Shown one piece after another: positions 47,993-56,702 of a DNA stretch of 64,000 nucleotides; within the stretch, counting starts at the first letter, position 1; each line of letters opens with the position of its first letter. The stretch covers positions 1 through 64,000 of the IMG/VR virus record IMGVR_UViG_3300049484_000177; one strand, 5' to 3'. The notes beneath the pieces were generated by a model, which made no database searches, was not told the DNA's origin, and saw only the letters and a list, made by a program, of their open reading frames with translations. The stretch is from a virus. A program made the translations under genes and the position numbers.

Positions 47993-49216
47993 ATGGACAA
48001 TAAACCATCCAAATACAAAGCACCGTTCCCATACTTCGGCAGCAAGAGCATCATAGCTGGGGAGGTATGGAAGAGGTTTGGGAAGGTGCATAACTATATC
48101 GAGCCGTTCTTTGGGTCTGGGGCAGTGTTGTTAGCTCGACCCCTTCCGTTCTCAGGTAAAGAAATATGCAATGACAAGGATGGCATGGTGAGTAATTTCT
48201 GGAGGGCAGTTGCCCACGATCCAGAAAAGGTGGCTCATTATGCTGATTGGCCAATTAACGAAAATGACAAACACGCCCGTCACATATGGTTGGTTAACAG
48301 GAAAGATTCATTACAGACCAAACTAGAGGGAGATCCAAATTATTACAACGCGAAGATAGCTGGATGGTGGGTGTGGGGCCTGTGTCTACATATTGGGGGC
48401 GGATTCTGCTCAGGAGAAGGTGGATGGAGAATAATCGATGGAGAATTAACGAGAGGTAATAATGAAGAAGATTCTCCTACTATAGATAGGTCGAGACAGC
48501 AAACTATAGGAAACAGAGGAGTAGCTAAGGCTGTAACTAGATCCAGGCAACATCTCAAAGGGAATAGAGGAGTAGCTAAGGCTGTAACTAGATCCAGGCA
48601 ATATATGGTATCCAGACAAGGAATCATCAAAACAATCACAGAAGAGTGGGGGGTAAACAGGTCTGTTATAAATATAGGAGCCAAGAGAGGTGTACTAAGA
48701 TCAAGTGAAAGAGGTAACTCAGAAGGGGCCGGACTAGGCAACGGTACTATTTATGAATGGTTTGATGCACTATGCGGACGTATGAAATCGGTCCTGATTT
48801 GTTGTGGCGAATGGTATCGTGTGTGTGGGGGAAAGAGAGGGGATGCATTAGCTGCCATGTTATCTGGTGGTCCGACGTGTGGTGTGTTCTTGGACCCTCC
48901 TTATTCTTTTGATGCAGGTCGTGATATGAATCTCTATAGATACGAATCAGGTAGTGTAGCGTATGCCGTGCGTGAATGGTGTCTAAAATATGGAGACGAC
49001 TCGCGATTTCGTATAGCGCTCTGTGGGTATGAAAGTGAGCATAATATGCCTGATTCATGGGAGTGTCTAGAGTGGAAAGGCACAGGTGGAATGTCTAACA
49101 TGGCCAAAAAGAAAACCAGAGCGAAAGATAACGCCATACGCGAACGTATATGGTTCTCACCACACTGTCTAAAAGCAAAGGATCGTCTTCCACTACTTAA
49201 GATGTTAGATAAATAA
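47993..49216 (+). CDS. Dam-like N6-adenine methyltransferase
   Basis: 407 residues from ATG 47993. P-F-P-Y-F-G-S-K (motif X), Y-I-E-P-F-F-G-S-G (motif I) and V-F-L-D-P-P-Y-S-F (motif IV) place it in the D12 class. Residues about 175-205 hold a tandem repeat of G-N-R-G-V-A-K-A-V-T-R-S-R-Q, an insertion into the target recognition region. It methylates adenine, probably to protect phage DNA or control replication. It lies between the split polymerase parts. Confidence 0.8.
   Translation: MDNKPSKYKAPFPYFGSKSIIAGEVWKRFGKVHNYIEPFFGSGAVLLARPLPFSGKEICNDKDGMVSNFWRAVAHDPEKVAHYADWPINENDKHARHIWLVNRKDSLQTKLEGDPNYYNAKIAGWWVWGLCLHIGGGFCSGEGGWRIIDGELTRGNNEEDSPTIDRSRQQTIGNRGVAKAVTRSRQHLKGNRGVAKAVTRSRQYMVSRQGIIKTITEEWGVNRSVINIGAKRGVLRSSERGNSEGAGLGNGTIYEWFDALCGRMKSVLICCGEWYRVCGGKRGDALAAMLSGGPTCGVFLDPPYSFDAGRDMNLYRYESGSVAYAVREWCLKYGDDSRFRIALCGYESEHNMPDSWECLEWKGTGGMSNMAKKKTRAKDNAIRERIWFSPHCLKAKDRLPLLKMLDK
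48515..48601 (+). repeat. 51-base tandem repeat inside the methylase gene
   Basis: A 36-base core recurs exactly 51 bases later (48515-48550 and 48566-48601), keeping the frame. It encodes a 17-residue repeat unit. Confidence 0.85.
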
Positions 49217-49218
49217 CA

Positions 49219-50607
49219 ATGGCAAGTAATCCAACATCCTTAGATGCTTATAGGCTCATGCACGATGGGTCTATCGCTCTGTCTCAGTTGGAACATAATG
49301 GCATTCGGGTTGATATGGACCATCTCCGCAAAGCAAAGGCTGAAGTGGAGGAATCAATAAGACGTCTCAAAGCTAATCTATTATCTAGTGACGTCTACCA
49401 AAGCCAGAGAAAGATGTTCGGAGACAAAGCAAAGATCACCAGCCGCCAGCAGTTAGCTAAGGTTCTAGAGAAAGATTATAAGGCAACCATACCAAAGACC
49501 GAAAGCGGTAAGAACTATAACCTGGACGAACTTGTCCTTCAGGCAGTTGCATCCAAACACGACGTCCAATACTGCCGGGACTTCATGGAACACGAAAGTC
49601 TCGTCAAGCTTAATGGTACATATCTGGATGGTGTAATACGGGAGGTTGTGGATGGTTACCTTCACGTTATATTCAATCTACATTTGGCTAGGACGCACCG
49701 TTCAAGTTGCGATAGCCCAAACCTACAAAATGTACCAATTCGTGATCCTCTCATAGCTAAATACATTCGCACAGCATTCATCCCACGCCCTGGTCACGCT
49801 CTGGTAGAGATCGATTTCAGTGCGTTGGAGTTTCGTATTTGTGCTTGCTTTTATCGTGACCCAGCTATGGTCCAATATGCCAGCGATCCTGACAAAGACA
49901 TTCACCGGGATTGTGCAGCTAAGATATTCAAAGCCAACCGGGATGACATAACGAAACAGGATCGTTTCTGTGCAAAGAACCTGTTCGTGTTCCCCGAGTT
50001 GTATGGGGATTTCTACTTACAGTGTGCTCAGAATCTGTGGGATGCTATGAGTAGGCATTCCCTAACCATACAAAACACGCCAGCAAAGGAGTGGCTGAGC
50101 AATAATGGGGTCACTAGGTTAGGTGAATGTGATTCGAAGAAGAAGCCTGTACCTGGCACCTTCGAACATCACATGAAGAAGTTCGAGGATGAATTCTATC
50201 AGTGGTTTCCGGTGCTAGATGAACGTAGGGACAAGTTCTGGGCTGAGTACAAGAAGACCGGTCAGTTCGATCTAATGACTGGGTTTGTTATTAGGGGTGT
50301 GTTCAAACGTAACTTCGTCCTTAACTGTATCATTCAAGGCCCGGCGTTTCACTTGTTGCTGTGGTCCCTGATACAGATAGTTAGGTGGACCCAAAAGCAC
50401 AAGACCAAGACAAAGGTAGTGGCACAGATTCACGATAGTATACTGGCCGACGTCCATCTGAGTGAGCTAGATGAGTACATGGAATTCGCCGTTAAGGTTA
50501 TGACCCAAATGGTGAAAGAGCACTATCGTTGGGTTATAACTCCTTTGAATGTAGAGGCTGAAATTGGAAGATTGAACTGGTACGAAAAGGAGAAGCTTGC
50601 AATATGA
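49219..50607 (+). CDS. Family A DNA polymerase, polymerase domain only
   Basis: 462 residues. Motif A V-E-I-D-F-S-A-L-E-F-R-I (D199), motif B R249...K253...Y262-G263 and motif C Q-I-H-D-S (403-407; the usual HDE has Ser in place of Glu). Its N-terminus S-L-D-A-Y-R-L-M-H-D-G...E-H-N-G-I-R-V continues exactly where the exonuclease gene at 44957-47188 stops. It copies DNA, likely on the sliding clamp. The split lies at the exonuclease-polymerase boundary and contains CsrA, the tRNA-like gene and a methylase. Confidence 0.85.
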   Translation: MASNPTSLDAYRLMHDGSIALSQLEHNGIRVDMDHLRKAKAEVEESIRRLKANLLSSDVYQSQRKMFGDKAKITSRQQLAKVLEKDYKATIPKTESGKNYNLDELVLQAVASKHDVQYCRDFMEHESLVKLNGTYLDGVIREVVDGYLHVIFNLHLARTHRSSCDSPNLQNVPIRDPLIAKYIRTAFIPRPGHALVEIDFSALEFRICACFYRDPAMVQYASDPDKDIHRDCAAKIFKANRDDITKQDRFCAKNLFVFPELYGDFYLQCAQNLWDAMSRHSLTIQNTPAKEWLSNNGVTRLGECDSKKKPVPGTFEHHMKKFEDEFYQWFPVLDERRDKFWAEYKKTGQFDLMTGFVIRGVFKRNFVLNCIIQGPAFHLLLWSLIQIVRWTQKHKTKTKVVAQIHDSILADVHLSELDEYMEFAVKVMTQMVKEHYRWVITPLNVEAEIGRLNWYEKEKLAI

Positions 50608-51350
50608 CTAGTCCAATCAAGGATGAATGGATATCTAAGGATGGCAGGATTAGGTTACTGTTAGGTAACTGTCTGGAGATCCTACCAACACTGAAGATCG
50701 GAAGTGTGAATATAGTAATTGATCCTCCTTACGGTATTAACGAGAAGTGGGGGTGTGGCAAAGGATGGGTATCAAATGGAATCAATGGACGTGGTCGACT
50801 GTGGAACGGCACACCAGACTGGGACAAAGAACCAGCATGGCGTGAAGTACAAGTTACTCTTGCATTAATACATCATTATGCAATTATATGGGGAGGAAAC
50901 TACTTTGACCTACCACCTGCCTCTGGTTGGTTGGTTTGGGACAAGATGCAAATACACACTGGAAGTCACGCAGAGTTAGCTTGGTCTAATATACCTCAAC
51001 CAATACGAACATTCAGAATGAGCCGTATTGATGCTTATGTCAATATTGGGGAATATAAACAACACCCAAACCAGAAACCAACGAGGTTAATGTCATGGTG
51101 CCTGTCATTCATTAAGGGTGACTTGCCCATTCTTGATTCAATGATGGGTTCAGGAACAACTGGTGTGGCTTGTGTTTATGAAGATCGTCGATTTATTGGA
51201 ATTGAAATCGACCCCACCTATTATGAGATTGCTAAGAAGCGTATTCATAATGCAATGACAGATAAATCCAGACGATTTCAACTCACAAGCACCAAGAAGT
51301 TAACTACATCATCTCTGTTCCCAATAGAAAAGAACAAGAGGCCAAAATGA
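50604..51350 (+). CDS. N6/N4 DNA methyltransferase (DPPY type)
   Basis: 248 residues. V-I-D-P-P-Y-G-I and, near the C-terminus, D-S-M-M-G-S-G-T-T-G-V-A are the beta-class motif order. G-I-E-I-D-P-T-Y-Y binds the cofactor ribose. No cognate nuclease lies nearby, so it is probably a solitary protective methylase. It overlaps both neighbours. Confidence 0.8.
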   Translation: MTSPIKDEWISKDGRIRLLLGNCLEILPTLKIGSVNIVIDPPYGINEKWGCGKGWVSNGINGRGRLWNGTPDWDKEPAWREVQVTLALIHHYAIIWGGNYFDLPPASGWLVWDKMQIHTGSHAELAWSNIPQPIRTFRMSRIDAYVNIGEYKQHPNQKPTRLMSWCLSFIKGDLPILDSMMGSGTTGVACVYEDRRFIGIEIDPTYYEIAKKRIHNAMTDKSRRFQLTSTKKLTTSSLFPIEKNKRPK

Positions 51351-52282
51351 CAACAGTAGAACTGTACCGCCGGTATCGTCCGACCTCCCTGGAAGGTCTG
51401 ATTGGTCAAGACAAGGTAGTCAAGATGGTAGGAGCTATGCTGGAGAAGGGCAAAATCCCGCATTGCATACTAGCCAGCGGTCCGTCTGGTTGTGGCAAAA
51501 CCACTATCTTCAGAATATTACGAGCATCCCTGAATTGCTCTGACATGGATTTCAAGGAGATCAACGCTGCTGATTTCCGGGGCATTGATTTCATACGTGA
51601 CATAAGGCAAAGCCTTAACCTCAGTCCGATGAATGGGGATGCTAAGGTATGGTTAGTAGATGAATGTCACCAGCTAACCGCCCAGGCGCAGGAATCGTTC
51701 CTCAAGATGCTAGAGGACACACCATCTCATGTCTACTTCTTCCTGGCATCTACCGACCCACAGAAACTCAAGAAGACCATCATCACCCGCAGCACCCACC
51801 TTCAGTTAGAGGCACTAAACGAGCAACAGTTAGCCGGGCTGGTTAGCTCTGTGTACCGCAAGGAAACGAAGCAGAAGCTACCGCAGGCTATCGTCGATAA
51901 GATTGCCAATCTATCCGATGGGTCAGCCCGTAAGTCATTGGTATTGTTACATCAGATCATTAACCTAGACATGGAAGACGAGGACAAGATACTCGATGCT
52001 CTGCAATCTACCTCGTCCGAACGTCAGTCCATTGAAATATGCCGGGCATTACTCAACCCAAGAACTGACTGGAAGACAATGGCTGCTATACTCAAAGGTG
52101 TGACAGACGATCCGGAACAAATAAGGTGGTTAGTTTTAGGGTACATGAAGTCGGTGGCGTTATCCGGTGGTAAGATTAGTAATAGGGCATGCAGCATCAT
52201 CGACGAGTTCCGAGACAACTTCTACGATAGCAAGCATGCTGGTCTTGTAGTATCTTGCTATCGCGTTATCGAAGGTCACTAA
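51347..52282 (+). CDS. Clamp-loader AAA+ ATPase
   Basis: 311 residues. R-R-Y-R-P-T-S-L-E-G-L-I-G-Q (DnaX/RFC box), Walker A G-P-S-G-C-G-K-T (45-52), V-D-E-C-H-Q-L, and a sensor-1 region S-T-D-P. C-terminal collar-like domain. It loads the sliding clamp, encoded at 41760. One loader gene serves as the homomeric core. Confidence 0.85.
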   Translation: MTTVELYRRYRPTSLEGLIGQDKVVKMVGAMLEKGKIPHCILASGPSGCGKTTIFRILRASLNCSDMDFKEINAADFRGIDFIRDIRQSLNLSPMNGDAKVWLVDECHQLTAQAQESFLKMLEDTPSHVYFFLASTDPQKLKKTIITRSTHLQLEALNEQQLAGLVSSVYRKETKQKLPQAIVDKIANLSDGSARKSLVLLHQIINLDMEDEDKILDALQSTSSERQSIEICRALLNPRTDWKTMAAILKGVTDDPEQIRWLVLGYMKSVALSGGKISNRACSIIDEFRDNFYDSKHAGLVVSCYRVIEGH

Positions 52283-52284
52283 TA

Positions 52285-52974
52285 TTGGGTGCCATAAAAG
52301 ACAAGTGGGAAAGCCCAGATGGTAGTATACGTTTGCTGTTAGGCAACAGCCTAGACATCGTGTCTGTCTTGGGATCTATAGATACCATCATAACAGATCC
52401 TCCTTACGGAATGTCTTACCGATCCAACCATAGAAAACCACAGACGAGGCATGACTATATCAGTGGGGATGAAGATACAGAAATGTTGTTATGGGCATGC
52501 AACCTAAACGTCTCGTACAGTAAGTATGTTTTTTGTAGATGGGATAACATACCAAGTGTACCAAAACCCAATAGCATAGTAACGTGGGTCAAGAACAACT
52601 GGTCTGGGGGAGATCTAAAACACGAACACGGCAGACAAACAGAAATCATTTTATTTTACGCTGGGGAAAACCATACTTTCCCTGATGGACGACCTCCGGA
52701 CGTAGTTAACCATCGTAGAACCGATAACGAACATCACCCTAGCGAAAAGCCAGTAAGTCTAATGAGGAGAATCATCGAATGGACAATAGGTACTGTGGTT
52801 GATCCATTTATGGGATCTGGATCAACGGGTCTAGCCTGCGTCATTACCAATCGACCATTTATAGGCATTGAAATCGATCCTTCCCATTTCAATACATCCA
52901 AAAAGCGTATTGTATCAGCATTGAAAGACAAGAGATCACAATTCAACCTGCTACCACGTCGTATGAAAGGTTAG
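52285..52974 (+). CDS. Second N6/N4 DNA methyltransferase
   Basis: 229 residues from TTG 52285 (AAGG nine bases upstream), just past the clamp-loader stop; a longer reading from 52255 would overlap it. I-T-D-P-P-Y-G-M and D-P-F-M-G-S-G-S-T-G-L-A are present, same order as the previous methylase, and the two share N- and C-terminal phrasing, suggesting paralogues by duplication. Confidence 0.75.
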   Translation: MGAIKDKWESPDGSIRLLLGNSLDIVSVLGSIDTIITDPPYGMSYRSNHRKPQTRHDYISGDEDTEMLLWACNLNVSYSKYVFCRWDNIPSVPKPNSIVTWVKNNWSGGDLKHEHGRQTEIILFYAGENHTFPDGRPPDVVNHRRTDNEHHPSEKPVSLMRRIIEWTIGTVVDPFMGSGSTGLACVITNRPFIGIEIDPSHFNTSKKRIVSALKDKRSQFNLLPRRMKG

Positions 52975-53018
52975 ACTACATTCTGTCATATCACAGGAAT
53001 TAATCCCGAAGATATGGT

Positions 53019-53282
53019 ATGAATGTGGTGTTTCCTATGTCGTTAGCGATCCAAATTCTGTGCTGGGTGATTGTTGGGTGGGTCGTAGTCCGCTACGTGA
53101 TGCCCATTACAGCCTATCACATTTCCAAGGCCGTTGCCTTGGGTTGGCTCGCGGGTTTCCACGTGTTTGTTAATGCAATGGAGGAACGTAAGTATGGTCA
53201 GTCAACGAGAGAAACGGGAACAGCGGAAGAAGCTGAGCGGGAGGAAAAGAGCAGAGGAGCACAAGAGCGGGTTCGAGACTAA
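53019..53282 (+). CDS. Small membrane-anchored protein overlapping SSB
   Basis: 87 residues: two hydrophobic helices (about 8-25 and 30-53), then a Glu/Arg-rich tail. Its last 89 bases overlap the start of the SSB gene in another frame. No strong ribosome site. The N-terminal half looks real; the overlap makes the C-terminal part less certain. Confidence 0.45.
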   Translation: MNVVFPMSLAIQILCWVIVGWVVVRYVMPITAYHISKAVALGWLAGFHVFVNAMEERKYGQSTRETGTAEEAEREEKSRGAQERVRD

Positions 53283-54534
53283 GTGCTTCAAGCTGCCGGA
53301 CGGCAAGCGGCTGTTCACGGTCAAGCAGGAGGGAGTCAAGCGGATCGACATTATCCCCTATGAAGTACCCGAGGGTGTCCGCAATCCCAACGCCCGATCC
53401 GGCGAATTGCACATGGAACGGACCTACTACGCCCACCGGGACGTCGGGCCGGATGGTGACATGTACCCCTGCCTGAAGAAGACATTCAACAAGCCCTGCC
53501 CTATCTGTGATTACCGGGCCAGCATGCTCAAAGACCCAGACGCCGACGAAGACCTCGTCAAGAGTATGGCTCCCAAGGAACGGCAGTTGTGGAACGTGTT
53601 CGATCACGACGAGCCCGAACGTGGCGTGCAAATCTGGGATGTGTCATTTCATCTGTTCGGCAAGCAGTTAGATGCTCGTGTGCTGAACTCTGACGAAGAG
53701 GACAACTACGAGTTCTACGCCGACCCCGTTGATGGTATGACGCTGAAGGTGGGATTCAAGGAAGAGTCATTCGGTAGGGGCACCTTCTACACAACGTCCA
53801 CCCTCGACTTCAAGGCCAGGAAAACGCCACTGTCGGACGAGTTGTTAGAGCAGGCGTTAGTCCTCGACAGCCTGCTCACCGAGTACAAATACGACCAGCT
53901 CAAAGAGGTCTTCCTGCAAACGGCTGAATCGGATGAAGATGAACCCATCCGTGAGCCAAAGAAGAAGGGCAAACCTCCGGTCGAGGAAGAGGTCGAGGAA
54001 GAAGAGCCTGACGAGGACGTTGATGAGGACGAGGACAACGAGGAGGAGGAGTTAGAGGAGGACGATGAAGAACAGGAAGCAGAGGACGAAGAAGAGGAGG
54101 AAGAGGAGGAGGAGGCTCCCAAATCAAAAAAGGCAAGTGCCGCGACTGCGGCAAAGACTTCATCCCCACCAACGAAATCAACGACTACTGCGAAAACTGC
54201 CTCCCCTTCTAAGTCTAAGCCATCCCCAAAGACGGCCAAAGACTTCGGCATCGCCGTGAAAGACATCGTTGATCACGAAGAGTTCGGTGAGTGCGAAGTG
54301 GTGGCCATTAGCAAGGATGGATCGGCCGTCTATGTCATGGACAAGAAGAACAAGAAGCATTCGGTCGGCCCGGAGGAGTTGACCAAGGTCGAGTTCGAGG
54401 ACGATGAACCAGAGGAGAAAGAAAAGCCCAAGGCCAAATCCAAACCCACGGCCACAACATCCAAGGGCAAGGGAATGCCCGCCGCCAAGGAGGAAGAGGA
54501 AGAGTGGGATGAGGATTGGGACGAGGAAGGATAG
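53194..54534 (+). CDS. gp32-like single-strand DNA-binding protein
   Basis: 446 residues from ATG 53194 (GGAGG nine bases upstream). The core has Y-Y-A-H-R-D-V-G-P-D-G-D and C-P-I-C-D-Y-R in a gp32-like zinc region. A long acidic segment (about 265-325) and Lys/Pro-rich linker precede a second small domain, V-x-D-H-E-E-F-G-E-C-E-V-V, and a final acidic tail that may recruit partners. It coats ssDNA at the fork. Codons are much more GC-rich than in neighbours, as expected for an abundant protein. Confidence 0.75.
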   Translation: MVSQREKREQRKKLSGRKRAEEHKSGFETKCFKLPDGKRLFTVKQEGVKRIDIIPYEVPEGVRNPNARSGELHMERTYYAHRDVGPDGDMYPCLKKTFNKPCPICDYRASMLKDPDADEDLVKSMAPKERQLWNVFDHDEPERGVQIWDVSFHLFGKQLDARVLNSDEEDNYEFYADPVDGMTLKVGFKEESFGRGTFYTTSTLDFKARKTPLSDELLEQALVLDSLLTEYKYDQLKEVFLQTAESDEDEPIREPKKKGKPPVEEEVEEEEPDEDVDEDEDNEEEELEEDDEEQEAEDEEEEEEEEEAPKSKKASAATAAKTSSPPTKSTTTAKTASPSKSKPSPKTAKDFGIAVKDIVDHEEFGECEVVAISKDGSAVYVMDKKNKKHSVGPEELTKVEFEDDEPEEKEKPKAKSKPTATTSKGKGMPAAKEEEEEWDEDWDEEG

Positions 54535-54553
54535 GAAGAGTAGTTCACACCCC

Positions 54554-54618
54554 TCCCAGCCGGTTGATCCTCCCGTTTAGAGGCCCTTCACGGTGGTTGA
54601 TCCCGGCTGGGACTTTTT
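54554..54618 (+). terminator. Terminator-like hairpin after SSB
   Basis: TCCCAGCCGG (54554-54563) pairs with CCGGCTGGGA (54603-54612) across a 39-base loop and is followed by CTTTTT. It lies 19 bases beyond the SSB stop. Confidence 0.7.
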
Positions 54619-54642
54619 GGTCCATGAGTGTAGGTATAACGG

Positions 54643-54768
54643 ATGGAACCAGAGACCTGGCACTGCTCCCATAACGACGTCTCAAACCTTCCGACGTATC
54701 TTTCACTCGATGCAAACTGGAAGCGTTATGACAACGTATGGAAGTACGAAAACGCTTGCGATGCGTAG
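54643..54768 (+). CDS. Possible 41-residue ORF in the SSB-tRNA interval
   Basis: Frame beginning M-E-P-E-T-W-H-C-S-H-N-D-V-S-N-L-P. No ribosome site. Bases 54535-54916 otherwise hold the terminator, a hairpin and a tRNA. It could be coincidence. Confidence 0.25.
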   Translation: MEPETWHCSHNDVSNLPTYLSLDANWKRYDNVWKYENACDA

Positions 54769-54788
54769 TGCCGAACTATTTCGTCACG

Positions 54789-54819
54789 CTCCCGGCTGGG
54801 AATGGAACCAGTGCGGGAG
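54789..54819 (+). other. Hairpin immediately upstream of a tRNA gene
   Basis: CTCCCG/CGGGAG with inner CTGG/CCAG (54789-54819) and an 8-base loop containing GGA. It ends four bases before the tRNA and may be a processing or CsrA-binding site. Confidence 0.4.
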
Positions 54820-54823
54820 TATT

Positions 54824-54897
<74 letters not shown>

Positions 54898-54916
54898 TTA
54901 TTGAAGGGAGAGACAC

Positions 54917-56011
54917 ATGACAGAAGAACGAACGAAGGTTAGTGCAATCAAAGCAGCTAGACTTAAGTCACCGTTCACAGAGGACGAGCTGCTTCATACT
55001 GGCAGTCTGCTACTCAACCTATCCGTATCAGGTAATCCAAATGGTGGCATCCTCAAGGGACGATACTTCTATCTTGTTGGGGACAGTAGCAGCGGCAAGA
55101 CTTTCTTCACGCTCACCGCGTTAGCAGAAGCATCCATCAACCCTGCTTTCGATGATTATCGTTTGATATACGATGACGTTGAGGGTGGGGCACTTATGGA
55201 TGTAGAGAGGTACTTTGGAGGCAAACTAGCCGACCGCATTGAGCCTCCATCTGGCACTAAAGATCGTCCAATCTATTCAGCATTAGTCGAGGAGTTCTAC
55301 TTCCACCTGGACGATGCATTCAATCGTAGGGAACCGTTCATCTATGTCCTCGATTCGCAGGATGCTCTCGATAGTCTCTACTCACAAAAGAAGTTCAGGC
55401 AGCTCAAAATAGCATCCCGCACGGACACTAAGGCGAAGGGTGACTATGGGGATGGTAAGGCCAAGTTCCACAGCACCCGTATTCGCAGCGTCGTATCCAA
55501 GCTGCGAGAGACTGGTTCGATTCTCATACTGGTGAACCAAACACGGGACGTTATAAGCACCACACCATTTGGACCTAAAACACAAGCTAGTGGTGGTCGA
55601 GCATTGAAATTCTATGCTGCTGCCCAAATATGGACGTCGGTTAAGGGCAAGCTAGTTAGGACCATCAACAAGAAGAAACGTCAGGTAGGCATAGAAGCCA
55701 GGGTATCCATCAAGAAGAATCGCATCAGTGGCAAGGAATGGTCTGTTGTGGTTCCTATCTACTTCTCCCACGGCATCGACGACATAGGCTCTTGTGTGGA
55801 ATTCCTAGCGGACGAGGGTAGGTGGGGACGAAACAAAAAGACTGGCATGATTAGGGCCAGCGACTTCGACGACATCTCTGGTAATCTGGATACGGTAGTT
55901 AGGAAGATCGAGGAGTTAGGGTTGGAGAACGAGGTCCGTGAGATAACGGCAGAGGTCTTTCAGGAGATCGAAGAGGCCGCCCGTGTAGTAAGGAAGCGAC
56001 GGTATGAATAA
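54917..56011 (+). CDS. recA: RecA-like recombinase
   Basis: 364 residues. Walker A G-D-S-S-S-G-K-T (55-62), Walker B-like Y-V-L-D-S-Q-D, and V-N-Q-T-R-D-V-I near 200-210, in a region that includes R-A-L-K-F-Y-A-A. It is shorter and more divergent than bacterial RecA. It would repair breaks and drive recombination-dependent replication with SbcCD-like proteins, RuvC and SSB. AAGGGAGAG precedes ATG 54917. Confidence 0.8.
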   Translation: MTEERTKVSAIKAARLKSPFTEDELLHTGSLLLNLSVSGNPNGGILKGRYFYLVGDSSSGKTFFTLTALAEASINPAFDDYRLIYDDVEGGALMDVERYFGGKLADRIEPPSGTKDRPIYSALVEEFYFHLDDAFNRREPFIYVLDSQDALDSLYSQKKFRQLKIASRTDTKAKGDYGDGKAKFHSTRIRSVVSKLRETGSILILVNQTRDVISTTPFGPKTQASGGRALKFYAAAQIWTSVKGKLVRTINKKKRQVGIEARVSIKKNRISGKEWSVVVPIYFSHGIDDIGSCVEFLADEGRWGRNKKTGMIRASDFDDISGNLDTVVRKIEELGLENEVREITAEVFQEIEEAARVVRKRRYE

Positions 56012-56480
56012 ACGGCGTTATCGGGAAGATGCTGATTTCCTGCGACCGTGGACACAAGACGAAATAGACTATGCTCTCAACACAATTCTACCAGCCAACA
56101 GTGTTGAGCAGTTCCACGGTCTCTGTGATGTAGTAGGTAGTAAGCTAGGACGTAGCGGATCGGCCGTTAGTCGGTTCATGTGGGGTCTAGCTTCCCGTAT
56201 TACTCATACTGAATACACCCCCGGTCCAGGTAGGATTCCCCGCTCGGATAAGTACACCTACTGCGACATTCGCATGACCGAGTTAGCATCGAAGGCTATC
56301 ACTAAGGATAAGAATGCAAAGGCTGGTCGGTCCAATCCACAATATCTAGCAGGCATACTAGGTCACCCGGTCGAAATGGTAGAAGTGCTCTGGCGGAAGT
56401 ATGGGTGGGGAGCGGGGAGGTCTAGGTTTCAGTTGGATCGGTATACTATATCCAACAAGCAAGTAGGACCAATGAAATGA
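56004..56480 (+). CDS. Possible DNA-binding protein
   Basis: 158 residues. W-T-Q-D-E-I-D-Y-A-L and later G-R-S-G-S-A-V-S-R-F-M-W look like a SANT or homeodomain-like helix-turn-helix. The remainder is basic. It overlaps RecA by 8 bases. No family confirmed. Confidence 0.45.
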   Translation: MNKRRYREDADFLRPWTQDEIDYALNTILPANSVEQFHGLCDVVGSKLGRSGSAVSRFMWGLASRITHTEYTPGPGRIPRSDKYTYCDIRMTELASKAITKDKNAKAGRSNPQYLAGILGHPVEMVEVLWRKYGWGAGRSRFQLDRYTISNKQVGPMK

Positions 56481-56701
56481 TGATACCCAAAAAGATTCGC
56501 CAAGCCATTAATATTGCAATAGGCGAAGTGAGCAACGAGATCGGAAACTTTGGTAGTAGAAGTCGAGTTGCTGCAGGAATGGCATCTGAAGGTTATAGTG
56601 GAGGTTACAGGGATGCTCTCCATGATGTGTTACTGTTACTGAATGGGAACATACCAAACCGACGTCACTACTGGTATCATCTAACCGACAAAGGCAAGTG
56701 A
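56477..56701 (+). CDS. Hypothetical small protein
   Basis: 74 residues with M-M-I-P-K-K-I-R-Q-A-I-N-I and S-G-G-Y-R-D-A-L-H-D-V-L-L-L. Start overlaps the upstream stop. Function unknown. Confidence 0.5.
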   Translation: MMIPKKIRQAINIAIGEVSNEIGNFGSRSRVAAGMASEGYSGGYRDALHDVLLLLNGNIPNRRHYWYHLTDKGK

Positions 56702-56702
56702 A

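Noticed and set aside
53787-54266. Ser-rich reverse-strand frame opposite the SSB acidic tail
   Set aside because: Poly-Ser arises from GAG/GAA repeats on the coding strand; shadow only.
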